Source: Halosimplex rubrum (lineage in GTDB: Archaea; Halobacteriota; Halobacteria; Halobacteriales; Haloarculaceae). Taken from it: DNA of 64,000 bases. The stretch covers positions 3,844,001 to 3,908,000 of the forward strand of contig NZ_CP058910.1 in the NCBI RefSeq assembly GCF_013415885.1. The letters are read 5' to 3'. The translations under genes and the position numbers were made by a program. The notes under the pieces are model-generated. The model made no database searches, was not told the DNA's origin, and was given only the letters and a program-made list of their open reading frames with translations. Each line of letters starts with the position of its first letter. Within the stretch, counting starts at the first letter, position 1. Shown one piece after another: positions 1 through 8,555 of the stretch.

Positions 1-460
1 CACCGACGGCGCCGCCGACGTGGCCGTCGGCTCCCGTCGCCATCCCGACTCGACGATCACCAGCCACCAGACGTTCGCCCGCCGGTTCCTCGGCGACGGC
101 TTCGCCTGGCTCGCCCGCCGGATGTTAGACGCCGACCTCTACGACTACCAGTGCGGCGCGAAGGCGATCACCGCCGAGTCGTGGGAGGCCGTCCGCCAGC
201 ACCTCTACGAACCGGGGTTCGCCTGGGACGTGGAACTGGTCGCGATGGCCGGCGCGCTGGAGATGGACGTGGCCGAGGTCCCGATCACCTGGGAGGACAA
301 GCCGGGCTCGACCGTCTCGCCGGTCCGGACGTCGGTGCGACTCGCCCGCGCGTTGCTCTCCTCGCGCCACCGCGCGAAACAGATCCGGGACAGCCGCGTC
401 CACAACGCCATCGCGGCGACCCGCGAGGAGCCGACCGCACTGGTGGACAAGCATGACTGA
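1..460 (+). CDS. Glycosyltransferase family 2, dolichol-phosphate sugar synthase-like (C-terminal part)
   Basis: The gene enters from the left edge; the in-frame reading starts at base 2, so about 152 residues are visible and the nucleotide-sugar binding half with the DxD motif lies outside. What is seen is the typical second half of DPM1-type GT2 enzymes: GAADVAVGSR near the start, DYQCGAKAI in the middle, then FAWDVELV and the EVPITWEDKPGSTVS segment. These enzymes load a sugar from a nucleotide donor onto a dolichol phosphate on the cytoplasmic face of the membrane, for N-glycosylation or lipid glycans. The stop overlaps the start of the GtrA gene by 8 bases, so the two are co-translated and probably act in one pathway. 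The exact sugar is unknown. Confidence 0.85.
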   Translation, partial: TDGAADVAVGSRRHPDSTITSHQTFARRFLGDGFAWLARRMLDADLYDYQCGAKAITAESWEAVRQHLYEPGFAWDVELVAMAGALEMDVAEVPITWEDKPGSTVSPVRTSVRLARALLSSRHRAKQIRDSRVHNAIAATREEPTALVDKHD

Positions 461-980
461 CGGCGAGCGGTCGGCCAGGGGGCGCCTGTCGTCGCTCGTT
501 TCCGGGATCCGATTCGGCAAGTTCGTCTCCGTCGGGGTCGTCGGTGCGGCCTGCGACACGGCCGTGCTGGTCTTCCTCTCGGAGGTCGTCGGGGCGCACC
601 CGACCGTCGCCTGGGCGGCCGGCGTCGAGACCGCGATTCTGGTGATGTTCCTGGTCAACGAGAACTGGACGTTCGCCGACCACGGCGGCGGCGACCGGGA
701 GTCGTTACTCTCGCGTCTCAAACGTTCGCACGCCGTCCGCGCCGTCGGCGTGACGACGCAGTTCGTCATCTGGTGGAGTATCTACAACCCGCTGTTCGTC
801 GATCTGTCCTTCGGCGACGTGGCGGTGCTGTCGAGCGCGGCCGGCGTCGTCGGGCTCGCGTCGGTGCTCTCGGGACTCGACCTCTGGCTGCTCGTCGCGA
901 AGGGCTGTGGCATCGCCGTCGGGATGGTCGTCAACTACGTCTTCGAGAGCCTGTTCACCTGGCAGGTCCACGAGGCGTGA
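453..980 (+). CDS. GtrA family membrane protein
   Basis: The 175-residue protein has four predicted membrane segments (about residues 25-45, 50-75, 105-130 and 140-165) and the GtrA-type opening FGKFVSVGVVGAACD with VNENWTF after the second helix, close to the NF.F..NR.WTF pattern of the family. GtrA proteins are thought to help move lipid-linked sugars across the membrane; the direct neighbour upstream is a dolichol-phosphate sugar synthase-like enzyme, which fits. It starts with ATG inside the last codons of that gene. Role in the haloarchaeon is inferred from family and context only. Confidence 0.85.
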   Translation: MTDGERSARGRLSSLVSGIRFGKFVSVGVVGAACDTAVLVFLSEVVGAHPTVAWAAGVETAILVMFLVNENWTFADHGGGDRESLLSRLKRSHAVRAVGVTTQFVIWWSIYNPLFVDLSFGDVAVLSSAAGVVGLASVLSGLDLWLLVAKGCGIAVGMVVNYVFESLFTWQVHEA

Positions 981-1016
981 CCGCGAGGGTAATTCACGGA
1001 CGGCGAACGAATCACA

Positions 1017-1029
1017 ACCCTTAATGGGT
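1017..1029 (+). promoter_or_regulatory. TATA-like promoter of the initiator tRNA
   Basis: The 13-base palindrome ACCCTTAATGGGT is centred 27 bases before the first base of the tRNA, the normal distance of an archaeal TATA box from the start of transcription. Confidence 0.55.
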
Positions 1030-1049
1030 GGTCGCCGGTACAAACTGGT

Positions 1050-1124
1050 AGCGGGATGGGATAGCCAGGAGATTCCGGCGGGCTCATAACCCGCAGATCG
1101 GTAGTTCAAATCTACCTCCCGCTA
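1050..1124 (+). tRNA. Initiator tRNA-Met (CAU anticodon)
   Basis: The 75-base cloverleaf has acceptor stem AGCGGGA/TCCCGCT, anticodon loop CTCATAA with anticodon CAT, and a T arm GGTAG-TTCAAAT-CTACC. The A1-U72 end pair and the run of three G-C pairs at the base of the anticodon loop (GGG...CCC) are marks of an archaeal initiator rather than an elongator tRNA. CCA is not encoded. No intron is present. It is followed by a displaced copy of its 3' end at 1253-1276. Confidence 0.97.
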
Positions 1125-1128
1125 TTTC

Positions 1129-1186
1129 TCGTGACCTCACACACCCAGCGAGGCGTTTCATCGCCGAGCGCGTCATGAGGTCACGA
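1129..1186. repeat. 11-bp perfect inverted repeat next to the tRNA
   Basis: TCGTGACCTCA at 1129-1139 is repeated inverted as TGAGGTCACGA at 1176-1186, separated by 36 bases. Just beyond it, 1194-1209 carries a near-copy of the tRNA T arm in opposite orientation. Seen directly; function unknown. It may be a remnant of an integration or inversion event at the tRNA. Confidence 0.6.
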
Positions 1187-1252
1187 AATCGTCAGTAGAT
1201 TTGAAGTAGGCAAGTCGCGCGCAGCGGGTGCAACGAGCGAGCACGTCTTGAC

Positions 1253-1276
1253 GTAGTTCAAATCTCCCTCCCGCTA
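1253..1276 (+). repeat. Direct repeat of the tRNA-Met 3' end (att-like)
   Basis: These 24 bases match the last 24 bases of the tRNA (1101-1124) with one mismatch (A to C in the T-arm stem). Copies of a tRNA 3' end downstream of the gene are what site-specific integration leaves behind. The intervening 128 bases hold no coding sequence, so this is at most an emptied site or scar. The remainder up to 1439 shows no gene. Confidence 0.75.
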
Positions 1277-1439
1277 CGATTTTGCCGCGAACCACACGAC
1301 GAGCACCGTCTCGCGTGTGCTCGCCACCGCGATCCGGAGACACCCATCAATGACCGAACACGTCTCTGAGCGAGGGCTTCACGGCCGACCGACGACAAGC
1401 GGAGGGTTCTTGAGGCGTCGGGACGGGAACACGTCACGT

Positions 1440-2264
1440 ATGCGTCACCCGAGTCTCACCGCGCGGATGGCGGTCGTGGGGTCGATCCTGTTCGCGTTCT
1501 ACGCCGTCGCCGCGGTCGTGGCGATGGGCGCGTTCAGCGTCCCGCTGTGGCTGGTACTGGTCGGCAGCGTCCTGTTCGTGGGCGTCCAGTACAAGGTCGG
1601 CAAGTGGGCGGCGATCCGGAGCGTCGGGGCCGAAGACATGCCCGAGGAGCAGTACCGGGAGATCCACCGCCAGGTCAAGACGCTCTCCGAGGAGATGGGC
1701 ATCGACAAGCCCCGACTCATGATCGCCCGGATGGGCGTGCCCAACGCCTTCGCGGTCGGGCGGAAGGGCGCCGGGACGGTCGTCGTCTCGCGTGAGCTGC
1801 TCGCGACGCTCGACGCCGACGAGGTCGAGGGCGTCCTCGCTCACGAACTGGCCCACATCGCGAACCGCGACGTGGTGATGATGGTGCTCGGGCAGGGGAT
1901 CGCCTCGATCGTCGCCATCGTCGCCCAGTGGGTCGTCCTACTGACCGGCGACAACGAGATCGCCGACCTCTTTCTGGCCATCGTCGTCGGTCAGATCGTC
2001 CAGATGCTCGTGATGCTGTTCGTGATGGCGATCTCGCGGTACCGCGAGTACGTCGCCGACAGCGACGCCGCGGGCGCCATCGGGTCGGGGGAACCGCTCG
2101 CACGCGCGCTGGAGAAGATCAGCAGCGGCAACGAGCGGGCGAGCGACTCGGCGATCGACGAGCAGGTCAACGCGCTGTGTATCTTCGGCGAGGAACGCGG
2201 GCTCGCGCGGCTGTTCGCGACGCACCCGCCGATGGAGAAACGCATCGAGAAGCTGCGGAGCTGA
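1440..2264 (+). CDS. htpX: Zinc metalloprotease HtpX (M48B family)
   Basis: The 274-residue membrane protease has two N-terminal helices (about residues 10-50), the zinc motif HELAHIANRD near residue 140, two more helices, and the third zinc ligand in RYREYVADSDAA. Length and order match HtpX, which degrades misfolded membrane proteins from the cytoplasmic side. The frame is open further upstream to 1317, but that part is arginine-rich and unlike coding sequence; ATG at 1440 begins directly at the family-typical hydrophobic N-terminus. A small membrane-protein gene follows after one base, so the two form an operon. A second M48 peptidase lies at 25227. Confidence 0.93.
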   Translation: MRHPSLTARMAVVGSILFAFYAVAAVVAMGAFSVPLWLVLVGSVLFVGVQYKVGKWAAIRSVGAEDMPEEQYREIHRQVKTLSEEMGIDKPRLMIARMGVPNAFAVGRKGAGTVVVSRELLATLDADEVEGVLAHELAHIANRDVVMMVLGQGIASIVAIVAQWVVLLTGDNEIADLFLAIVVGQIVQMLVMLFVMAISRYREYVADSDAAGAIGSGEPLARALEKISSGNERASDSAIDEQVNALCIFGEERGLARLFATHPPMEKRIEKLRS

Positions 2265-2265
2265 G

Positions 2266-2505
2266 ATGGACTACCGAACGCTGCTGGCCGCGGTCCTCGG
2301 CGTCGGCCTCGGCGCGGTACTGATCGCGGCGCCGGAAGCGGTCGTCCGCACGCACACGGTCGGGCACGTCCCGGGCGACCGCGGTGGCGACTACGGGAGC
2401 GACGGCGGGCCGGACGACCGGATCCGACGGCTCGTGCAGGTCGTCGGCGCGGCGCTGATACTCGCGGGGCTGTACTTCGGTGCGGTCGCGGTCGGAGCGG
2501 TGTAG
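2266..2505 (+). CDS. Small two-helix membrane protein, hypothetical
   Basis: Not recognised beyond its topology. The 79 residues contain a hydrophobic N-terminal helix (about 5-25), a polar, glycine- and aspartate-rich loop, and a second helix (about 57-78). ATG lies one base after the htpX stop codon, so it is translated from the same messenger and may assist the protease, but this is inferred from position only. It ends 37 bases before the converging hpt gene. Confidence 0.75.
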   Translation: MDYRTLLAAVLGVGLGAVLIAAPEAVVRTHTVGHVPGDRGGDYGSDGGPDDRIRRLVQVVGAALILAGLYFGAVAVGAV

Positions 2506-2542
2506 AACGGAGCTGGAGCCGTGGAAGGGTGCGAGAACCGGC

Positions 2543-3112
2543 TCAGTCGTCACCCTGGTCGTCCGTGATGACGACCTCGCCGTCCTCGACGACGACGTTG
2601 ATGAGCGTCTTGGCGTCGTAGCCGGCGTCGGCGAGCTTGTTCGGGCCGTCGTCTTTCTTGATGACGCAGACGATGTCGACGATGTCGGCGCCGATCTCCT
2701 CGAGCGCGCCGGTGATGCCCGAGAGGGTGCCCCCCGTCGAAAGCACGTCGTCGAGCACGAGCACGCGGTCGCCCTCGTAGACGTCGTTGACGTACATCTC
2801 CGACTCGGAGTAGCCGGTCACCTGCGAGAGGGCGACCTCGCCGTCGAGGCCGTACTGGCGCTTGCGGACGACGACGATGGGGATGTCGGTCATCAGGGAG
2901 ACGGCGGTGGAGATGTGGATGCCCATCGCGGCGGGCGTGACGATCTTGTCGACGTTCTCCAGTTCGGCCTTTCGGATGATCTTGATGACGATCTCCCGGA
3001 GCAGCTCCGGGTGGAGCATCGGCACGCCGTCGCTGATCGGGTGGACGAAGTAGTGGTACCCCTCCTTTTCGACGATCGGGGCGTCGAGCAGCGACTGCTT
3101 GAGGCGGTTCAT
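2543..3112 (-). CDS. hpt: HGPRTase-like purine phosphoribosyltransferase
   Basis: The 189-residue protein carries the PRPP-binding loop [13 protein letters not shown] at about residues 118-130, and the archaeal-type N-terminus ending in [10 protein letters not shown]. Members of this archaeal adenine/hypoxanthine PRTase-like family join a purine base to PRPP in nucleotide salvage, although several haloarchaeal relatives have uncertain base specificity. The start ATG is preceded on the minus strand by a T-rich box (3134-3142) at about 26 bases, consistent with a leaderless transcript. It is transcribed alone and converges on the htpX operon. Confidence 0.85.
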   Translation of the reverse strand: MNRLKQSLLDAPIVEKEGYHYFVHPISDGVPMLHPELLREIVIKIIRKAELENVDKIVTPAAMGIHISTAVSLMTDIPIVVVRKRQYGLDGEVALSQVTGYSESEMYVNDVYEGDRVLVLDDVLSTGGTLSGITGALEEIGADIVDIVCVIKKDDGPNKLADAGYDAKTLINVVVEDGEVVITDDQGDD

Positions 3113-3151
3113 GCCCGTGGAATGACCACGGGGGGCAAAAAGCCTGACTAG

Positions 3152-5113
3152 CTACGCCGACGCCAGCAGGTCGGCGAGCCAGTCGGCGGCGGGCAGGACG
3201 TACGGGCCGTACCGGAAGTACACGAACGCCGAGAGGACCGCGAGGTTCGTCCCGAGCGCGGCGGCGAGCCCGCCGGCGACCGCCGTCACCGAGTCGAACC
3301 GCTCGTCGAGGGCGCTCCCGACCGCCGATACGCCGAACGCGGCGCCGACGGCCAGACCGACGACGGCGTGCAGCTGGAACGCGCCGCCGCGGCCGAACGA
3401 CCCGGCCGTGACGACGACGAAGACGAGCTGCGCGCCCAGCAGCACGCCGCCGAGGTAGCTCCACAGGGCCGCACGACCGTGTTCGGCGACGACGCGCCGG
3501 GCCCACCCCTGACGCGCCAGCGCGTAGACGGCCAGGACGTAGACCGGCAGGAGGTACCGGACGGTCACCTGGGCGAACAGCGGCAGGCGCGGGACGTAGA
3601 CGAGCGTGAACAGCACGGCGACGAGGGCGACGAACGCGTCCGTCGCGGTGGCCGGCGACGCGCGGACCGCGCGGACCGACCGACGGACGCGCGCGCCGAA
3701 CGCGGGACCGGCCCCGCGTCCGCGGACCGCGGCGGCCGCTCGACGGCCCCCGGTCGCGACGAGCGCGGCGACGCCCGCGAGGACCGGCGCCGATTCGAGG
3801 ACCGAGAGGTTGATCGCCTGGTCGTTGTCGCGCTGGCCGATGTACCCGTCGTAGCCGGCGCGGACGAAGGTTCGGTACAGCGACTCGGGGTCGGAGACCG
3901 CGGACTTCGCGCCGGCGACGAACGGACCGAAGAGGAGCCCGAGCCGCTCGGCCGCCGTCGCGACGGCGATCCGAACGGGCGCCGGCAGGAGCGGCGCCGA
4001 GCCGCCACCGCTCGCGGCGCCACCGCTCGCGCCGCTACCACCGAACGCCCCGCGGTCGGTCGGGACGGCGAACTCCGAGAGCATCCGCGGCGGCCGGACC
4101 GGGTCGCCGGAGATGAGCGCGTTAGTCACGAAGAAGGGGACGAGCGACGCGGCGAAGGCGGCGCCGACGACGGCGAGGGTCCGTCGGTCGTTCGACGGCG
4201 CCGTCGGCAGGTCGACGGCGACGAGCGCGAGGAAGACGACGAACCCCTCGCCCGCGTGGACCCAGGTGCAGAGCCCGACGAGGACGTACGCCAGCGCGCG
4301 GAAGCCGGTCGGCGAGAGCAGCGCGTCTCCCCCGTCGGCGCTCCCGGTGGCCGACCGGCTGCGGTAGAACGCGTAGACGACGGTCACGAGGAGCGCCGTG
4401 ACGGTGAGGTGGCGTTTGGGGATCGCCGCCCAGAAGGCGACGGGCGTTGCGAGGACCGACACCACGGCCGCGGCGACACCGACCCGCCGGTCGTGCATGC
4501 GGGCGAGCAGTCGGTAGACCGTGGTCGAGACGACGGTCGTCGCGAGAACCGTCCCGAGCTGGAGCGCCACCAGCGGCAGCAGACGCGCTGGGATCGGTTC
4601 CGCCAACGCGGCGTTGGTCCCGAACGTCGCGAGCGCGAGGACGGCGCCGGCCGTCGCACAGGGCGACTCCCGACCGGTGAGTCGTCCGACCTGGACGGCG
4701 AACGCGAGCAGGAGGAGCGACCACGCGGCCGCGAAGACGAGTCCGAGGTCGGCGACCGCCGTCGCGGCGCGCAGCGCCCACAGCAGCGGGACCGCGAGGG
4801 CCACCTGACCGTAGTTGCGACCGTAGAGTCGGCCGTCGTACACTTGGACGCCGGGCACTTCGAGCGAGCCGTACGCCGCCTCGTCGACGACGAGGCTCCC
4901 GTCGACGAGCGCGACCAGCGCGTTGGCCAGCGTGTAGTTGTCGTTGATGAACACGCCGACCCGCCAGGAGACACCGACCGCGAGGAGCGTGCCGAGACAG
5001 ACCACGAGACCGAGGCGGTCGCCGACGAGCGCCCGGACGAGCGCCCTTCGCGCCGCCGCCAGGCGCTCGCGAACGTCGGCCGGGGCGAGCGTCCGGGCGC
5101 GTTCGGTGCTCAT
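3152..5113 (-). CDS. Large multipass membrane protein, GT-C-like topology, function unknown
   Basis: The 653-residue protein has a polar N-terminus, a first helix near residue 40, then an outside loop with NDNYTLANALVAL and YGRNYGQVALAVP, and at least ten further hydrophobic segments. A glycine/serine-rich spacer sits near residue 360. The acidic first loop and many-helix layout resemble lipid-linked-sugar glycosyltransferases of the GT-C fold, but no decisive motif was recognised. Its ATG overlaps the stop of the upstream gene by 4 bases (ATGA), so the two are co-translated. Glycan transfer is only a guess. Confidence 0.7.
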   Translation of the reverse strand: MSTERARTLAPADVRERLAAARRALVRALVGDRLGLVVCLGTLLAVGVSWRVGVFINDNYTLANALVALVDGSLVVDEAAYGSLEVPGVQVYDGRLYGRNYGQVALAVPLLWALRAATAVADLGLVFAAAWSLLLLAFAVQVGRLTGRESPCATAGAVLALATFGTNAALAEPIPARLLPLVALQLGTVLATTVVSTTVYRLLARMHDRRVGVAAAVVSVLATPVAFWAAIPKRHLTVTALLVTVVYAFYRSRSATGSADGGDALLSPTGFRALAYVLVGLCTWVHAGEGFVVFLALVAVDLPTAPSNDRRTLAVVGAAFAASLVPFFVTNALISGDPVRPPRMLSEFAVPTDRGAFGGSGASGGAASGGGSAPLLPAPVRIAVATAAERLGLLFGPFVAGAKSAVSDPESLYRTFVRAGYDGYIGQRDNDQAINLSVLESAPVLAGVAALVATGGRRAAAAVRGRGAGPAFGARVRRSVRAVRASPATATDAFVALVAVLFTLVYVPRLPLFAQVTVRYLLPVYVLAVYALARQGWARRVVAEHGRAALWSYLGGVLLGAQLVFVVVTAGSFGRGGAFQLHAVVGLAVGAAFGVSAVGSALDERFDSVTAVAGGLAAALGTNLAVLSAFVYFRYGPYVLPAADWLADLLASA

Positions 5114-5598
5114 TCGCTCACCTCCACGGGGACCGTCCGGTTCGCGAGGACGGTCTTCCCGTCGCTATCGCGCAACACGAGCGACAGGGTCCCCTCGTAC
5201 CCGTCGGCGACGACCGCGTCGTCGGCGAGCGTGTCCTCGCGCAGCGACAGCGAGGCCCAACCGGTGTCGCCGTCGCTCAGGAAGTGCGTCGTCGAGCGGG
5301 AGTACCCCAGCGCGGGGATGTCGATCCCGTAGGCCACGGTCGGTTTACCGTCGATAGCGGCGATGCGGATCCGCGCGTCCGGGACGGTGAGATAGTACGA
5401 CTGGGACCGATACCCGCGGTCGATCGCGACCGACGACGGCAGTTCGATCTCGTCGACGGTCACGTCGCCCTCGCCGAGGCCGGACATGTCGTAGCGCGGC
5501 GTCGTCAGGTCGACGAGACCGATAGCGGGGCCGCTGATGACGGTCACGCCGACGATGACCGCGGCGGCGGCGTAGACGAGCGCCCGACCCCGATCCAT
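5110..5598 (-). CDS. Membrane-anchored extracellular protein, hypothetical
   Basis: The 162-residue protein has one N-terminal hydrophobic helix (about residues 8-28) followed by a mostly beta-type, polar region that would lie outside the cell. No known domain was recognised. It is the first gene of a two-gene unit with the multipass protein (4-base overlap), suggesting that the pair work together at the membrane. The 228 bases upstream (5599-5826) show no gene and no clear signal. Confidence 0.7.
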   Translation of the reverse strand: MDRGRALVYAAAAVIVGVTVISGPAIGLVDLTTPRYDMSGLGEGDVTVDEIELPSSVAIDRGYRSQSYYLTVPDARIRIAAIDGKPTVAYGIDIPALGYSRSTTHFLSDGDTGWASLSLREDTLADDAVVADGYEGTLSLVLRDSDGKTVLANRTVPVEVSE

Positions 5599-5826
5599 TG
5601 GCGGATGACTGCGCCCGACCGAAATAAAGCCGACGGCCGCGGCTCCCGGTCGTTGAGCCCGCGAAACGGGACGAACGTGACGCGACTTCGGCGTCGGGTC
5701 CGTCCTGCTCGTCGTCCGCGAAGAGCCACACGCTGAGAGGTGCGTTCGGGATAGAAGTGACGGGGACTGTCCGACCCCTGCCGGCCGTGTCGCCGTCAGT
5801 CGAACCCGGTCGGGGGCGTGTCGCCG

Positions 5827-6411
5827 TTACCGGTCGAACTCGTCGGGGACGTACTCGTCGTCGCCGAGCTGCATGTCGGCGCCGCTGTAGGTGTGGTAGG
5901 CCGCGGAGACGGTGAACGTCGCGGCGATGACCGTCGCCCATTCGAGCGGCGTCAGGAGCGTGAGGGGGAAGAGCCCGGTCCACAGCGCGGCGACGACGGC
6001 GCAGCTGATCGACCCGAGCGAGAGGTAGAACTCCCGCCAGGGGAACTCCGATCCGGGGACGATCTCCAGATACACCGTCAGCTCCTCGGTGTAGGGCGTC
6101 CGCGCGACCGTGTTGTCCTCGGTGTCGTACTCGACGATGCCGGCCTCCTCCATCTTGCAGAGGTGGGTCTGCTGGAGGGTCGTGTAGACGCGTTTCTTCT
6201 GGTCGGTGGTCACGTCCTCGACCGGCGTCTGGTACTCCCAGGCGGCGACCTGCGTGGCCAGGTCGCTCAGCCCCACCGGTTCGTCGTAGCGCTTGAGATA
6301 CTCGAGTACGTACCGACGACGCTGGTTCTGCAACACGTCGAATATCTCCCCTTTCGACAGCTCCTCCTCCCCGTCCGCGCCAGCCGGAAACCGTCTCGTC
6401 TCGTTGCTCAT
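5827..6411 (-). CDS. Winged-helix membrane protein (DUF7344-type)
   Basis: The 194 residues combine a cytoplasmic winged-helix part (about residues 18-105, beginning LSKGEIFDVLQNQRRRYVLE) with two membrane helices near residues 128-172. This layout, with the sequence RRRYVLEYL and the later HLCKMEEAGIVEYD, is a common haloarchaeal family of putative membrane-bound DNA-binding regulators. No ligand is known. It lies downstream of the pilin gene on the same strand, 215 bases away; the gap holds no other gene. Regulation of the pilin is possible but unproven. Confidence 0.8.
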   Translation of the reverse strand: MSNETRRFPAGADGEEELSKGEIFDVLQNQRRRYVLEYLKRYDEPVGLSDLATQVAAWEYQTPVEDVTTDQKKRVYTTLQQTHLCKMEEAGIVEYDTEDNTVARTPYTEELTVYLEIVPGSEFPWREFYLSLGSISCAVVAALWTGLFPLTLLTPLEWATVIAATFTVSAAYHTYSGADMQLGDDEYVPDEFDR

Positions 6412-6626
6412 GATGTAGGACCCGTGTTCGCGAAGGGCGATCGGCCCGCCCGGTCGATGATATGTGATTCTATGGGCATGTGCTAAGAGCGTTTCGGAGC
6501 CGTCGAGTGCGACGGCGGGATCGATCCGTTGATTTCAGAATTCACGATCGAGATCTATCGATCGATATCAAAATCGAGGTCGAGAGGCCGTCCGTCAGAA
6601 AGACCGAACGGGGACAGCGCGACCGG

Positions 6627-7103
6627 TCAGGCCGTGGGGCCGGTCCACGTTTTCAGCGTGGTGGAACTCTCGCCGGTCGAGCTCTGCCAGACGAGACTGA
6701 TCTCGCCGTCGGAGCCGACCTTGTCGATGTCGATGTTCATCCCTGCCTGAATCTCGGATGTCGCTCCGACGCCGCCGCCGTAATCGCTACTGTCCCAGGT
6801 CTGTCCGAGGTTCGCGTCGTCCGCCCCCCCGACGCTCCCGTCGCTCCCGCGGACATAGAGGTTCTGTGCCTGGATCGTATCGCCGCCATCGTGCGTGATG
6901 GTCAACGTGCCTTCCTCGCCGGAAGCGCCGTCCCACTCGAAGCTGAACGATGCCTGCGGGGAGGTGTTACTGACCTGGTCGCCGAGTCCGAGGACGAACG
7001 TCGCGATGACCGCCGCGAGGATGACCGTGATCGCGACCATCAGGATGACGCCGATCACCGGCGACACCGCGTCGTCGTCGTTGAGTAGTCGATTGAGTTT
7101 CAT
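6627..7103 (-). CDS. Type IV pilin (archaeal, haloarchaeal pilin N-terminal domain)
   Basis: The 158-residue protein begins with a short basic leader followed by DDDAVSPVIGVILMVAITV, the class III signal and H-domain of haloarchaeal adhesion pilins; the prepilin peptidase would cut just ahead of this hydrophobic stretch. The rest is a small acidic, glycine-rich beta domain with a possible N-glycosylation site (NTS). Such pilins assemble into surface fibres for attachment. No pilus assembly ATPase or membrane core lies beside it. A TATA-like box on the minus strand near 7219-7228 would give a leader of roughly 90 bases. Confidence 0.88.
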   Translation of the reverse strand: MKLNRLLNDDDAVSPVIGVILMVAITVILAAVIATFVLGLGDQVSNTSPQASFSFEWDGASGEEGTLTITHDGGDTIQAQNLYVRGSDGSVGGADDANLGQTWDSSDYGGGVGATSEIQAGMNIDIDKVGSDGEISLVWQSSTGESSTTLKTWTGPTA

Positions 7104-7514
7104 GGGTTATCGTCACGCCCGATGCGTGGGGGCGGTCCCCGAGGTCGCCACCGAGCCGAGCCATCCACGACGGGCCCGGCGGCGATCGGTGCGTGTCACC
7201 TGTGACTCGCCTAGCGCGGTACATAAGGGTCACTACCGTATTATCAAAATCGTAAATTCAATCTCTTCTTGCTACGTATCAAAAACTGATTTTGAACGGT
7301 CGGCCGGCTCGGTCGACCGGTCGCCGAGGCGGTGTCCGGGGCGGCGGGCCCGTCGAGAGTCGAGCGGCACGCCGGTGGCGGAGAACGAAAGAGATCGGCA
7401 CGCTGTCGCCGGAGAAAGAAATCCTTTAACGAGTTCCGGATAAGAACCAACCGAACGATTGATGACACCTATCTTCGTCCGAACGGCGCCCGGCGGACCA
7501 GGGGGGTCGACGCA
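7104..7514. other. Intergenic region between pilin and mrp operon
   Basis: These 411 bases separate two divergent genes. The middle (7220-7290) is AT-rich for this genome and contains promoter-like boxes for both directions; TTTAAC at 7425-7430 is a candidate for the mrp side. The frame of mrpE is open through part of it but translates into arginine-rich, non-conserved sequence. No RNA gene was recognised. Confidence 0.5.
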
Positions 7515-8555
7515 GTGAGCGGCTCCCGCCTGCTCGTGCCGGTTTCGGAGTCGCCGACGCTCCGGAACACCGTCGCGTACGCGGTCGGCGAGGCGCTCGA
7601 CAGTGCCGAGGAGACGGGCGAGCGTGCCGCGATCCGGTTCGTCTATCCGGTCTCCGAGCGGTCGACCGCCGGCGAGGGCTCCGGCGAGAGCGAACGGGCA
7701 CGGGACCTCCTGGAGAAGGTGGCGGTCTGGGCGGAGGAGGACCTCGGCGACGACCCCGACGCGGTGGCGGTCGGGACCGACCTGATCGGGACCCGCGAGT
7801 ACCTGTTCAGCCCGAGCGACTACGCCGACGTGCTGACCCGGTACGCCCGCGAGCACGACCTCGACCGCGCGGTGTTCGACCCCGAGTTCAACCCCATGGG
7901 AACGACGCCGCTGCTCCCGCCGCTGGAGAGCGAGGTCCGCCGGGCCGGGCTCGACGTCGAGGAGGCGCCGGTCCAGCGCCAGCGGCGGAGCCCGCTGCTG
8001 GTCAAACGCGGCACGGTCGCGCAGTTCCTCGCGCTGTTCGGTGTCTCCTATCTCTTCTATCTCCTGCTGGCCGGGTCGCTGGCGACGTTCGAACTCGCCA
8101 CCGGCGCGATCTCCGCCGGGATCGTCGCGGTCGCGCTGTGGGGCGTCTCGCTGACCGCGCCGGTCGAGCCCGTCCGGACGATCCAGCGGCTCGGGCGATT
8201 CCTGCTGTACGTGCCGTACCTGCTCTGGGAGATCGCCGTAGCGAACGTCAAGATCGCCTACGTCGTGCTCCACCCGGACCTGCCGATCGACCCGGAGATG
8301 GTCGAGTTCGACGCCGCGGTGTGGTCGCCGCTGTCGGTCACGACGCTGGCCAACAGCATCACGCTCACCCCGGGGACGCTGACCGTCGACGTGAACCGAC
8401 GGCATTTCACCGTCCACACGCTGACGGGCGACTCCCGCGAAGACCTGTTCGGCGGCTCGCTGGAGCGGGCGGTCCGGTTCGTCTTCTACGGGCGAGCCGG
8501 CGCGCGTATCCCCTCGCCGAGCGAGCGCGCGACCGAGGAGGGCGAGGAGTCGTGA
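7515..8555 (+). CDS. mrpE: Mrp antiporter subunit E fused to a universal-stress-protein-like domain
   Basis: GTG at 7515 is preceded by a G-rich stretch and starts the conserved part, giving 346 residues. The first ~155 residues resemble an UspA-type fold (opening SRLLVPVSESPTLRNTVAYA, with YAREHDLDRAVFDPE later). From about residue 165 follow the MrpE membrane helices and conserved tail with SITLTPGTLTVDV and FTVHTL. MrpE is a small subunit of the multi-protein Na+/H+ antiporter that exports sodium at the expense of the proton gradient. It is the first gene of the operon and overlaps mrpF by 4 bases. The N-terminal domain is an addition relative to bacterial MrpE and may sense stress or nucleotides. 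Confidence 0.9.
   Translation: MSGSRLLVPVSESPTLRNTVAYAVGEALDSAEETGERAAIRFVYPVSERSTAGEGSGESERARDLLEKVAVWAEEDLGDDPDAVAVGTDLIGTREYLFSPSDYADVLTRYAREHDLDRAVFDPEFNPMGTTPLLPPLESEVRRAGLDVEEAPVQRQRRSPLLVKRGTVAQFLALFGVSYLFYLLLAGSLATFELATGAISAGIVAVALWGVSLTAPVEPVRTIQRLGRFLLYVPYLLWEIAVANVKIAYVVLHPDLPIDPEMVEFDAAVWSPLSVTTLANSITLTPGTLTVDVNRRHFTVHTLTGDSREDLFGGSLERAVRFVFYGRAGARIPSPSERATEEGEES

Noticed and set aside
1124-1276. Integrated element at the tRNA
   Set aside because: Only 128 bases lie between the repeats and they hold no gene; called a scar or empty site instead.
3368-5332. Plus-strand frame opposite the multipass membrane protein
   Set aside because: The charged, arginine-rich translation has no domain and the minus strand gives a regular series of membrane helices.
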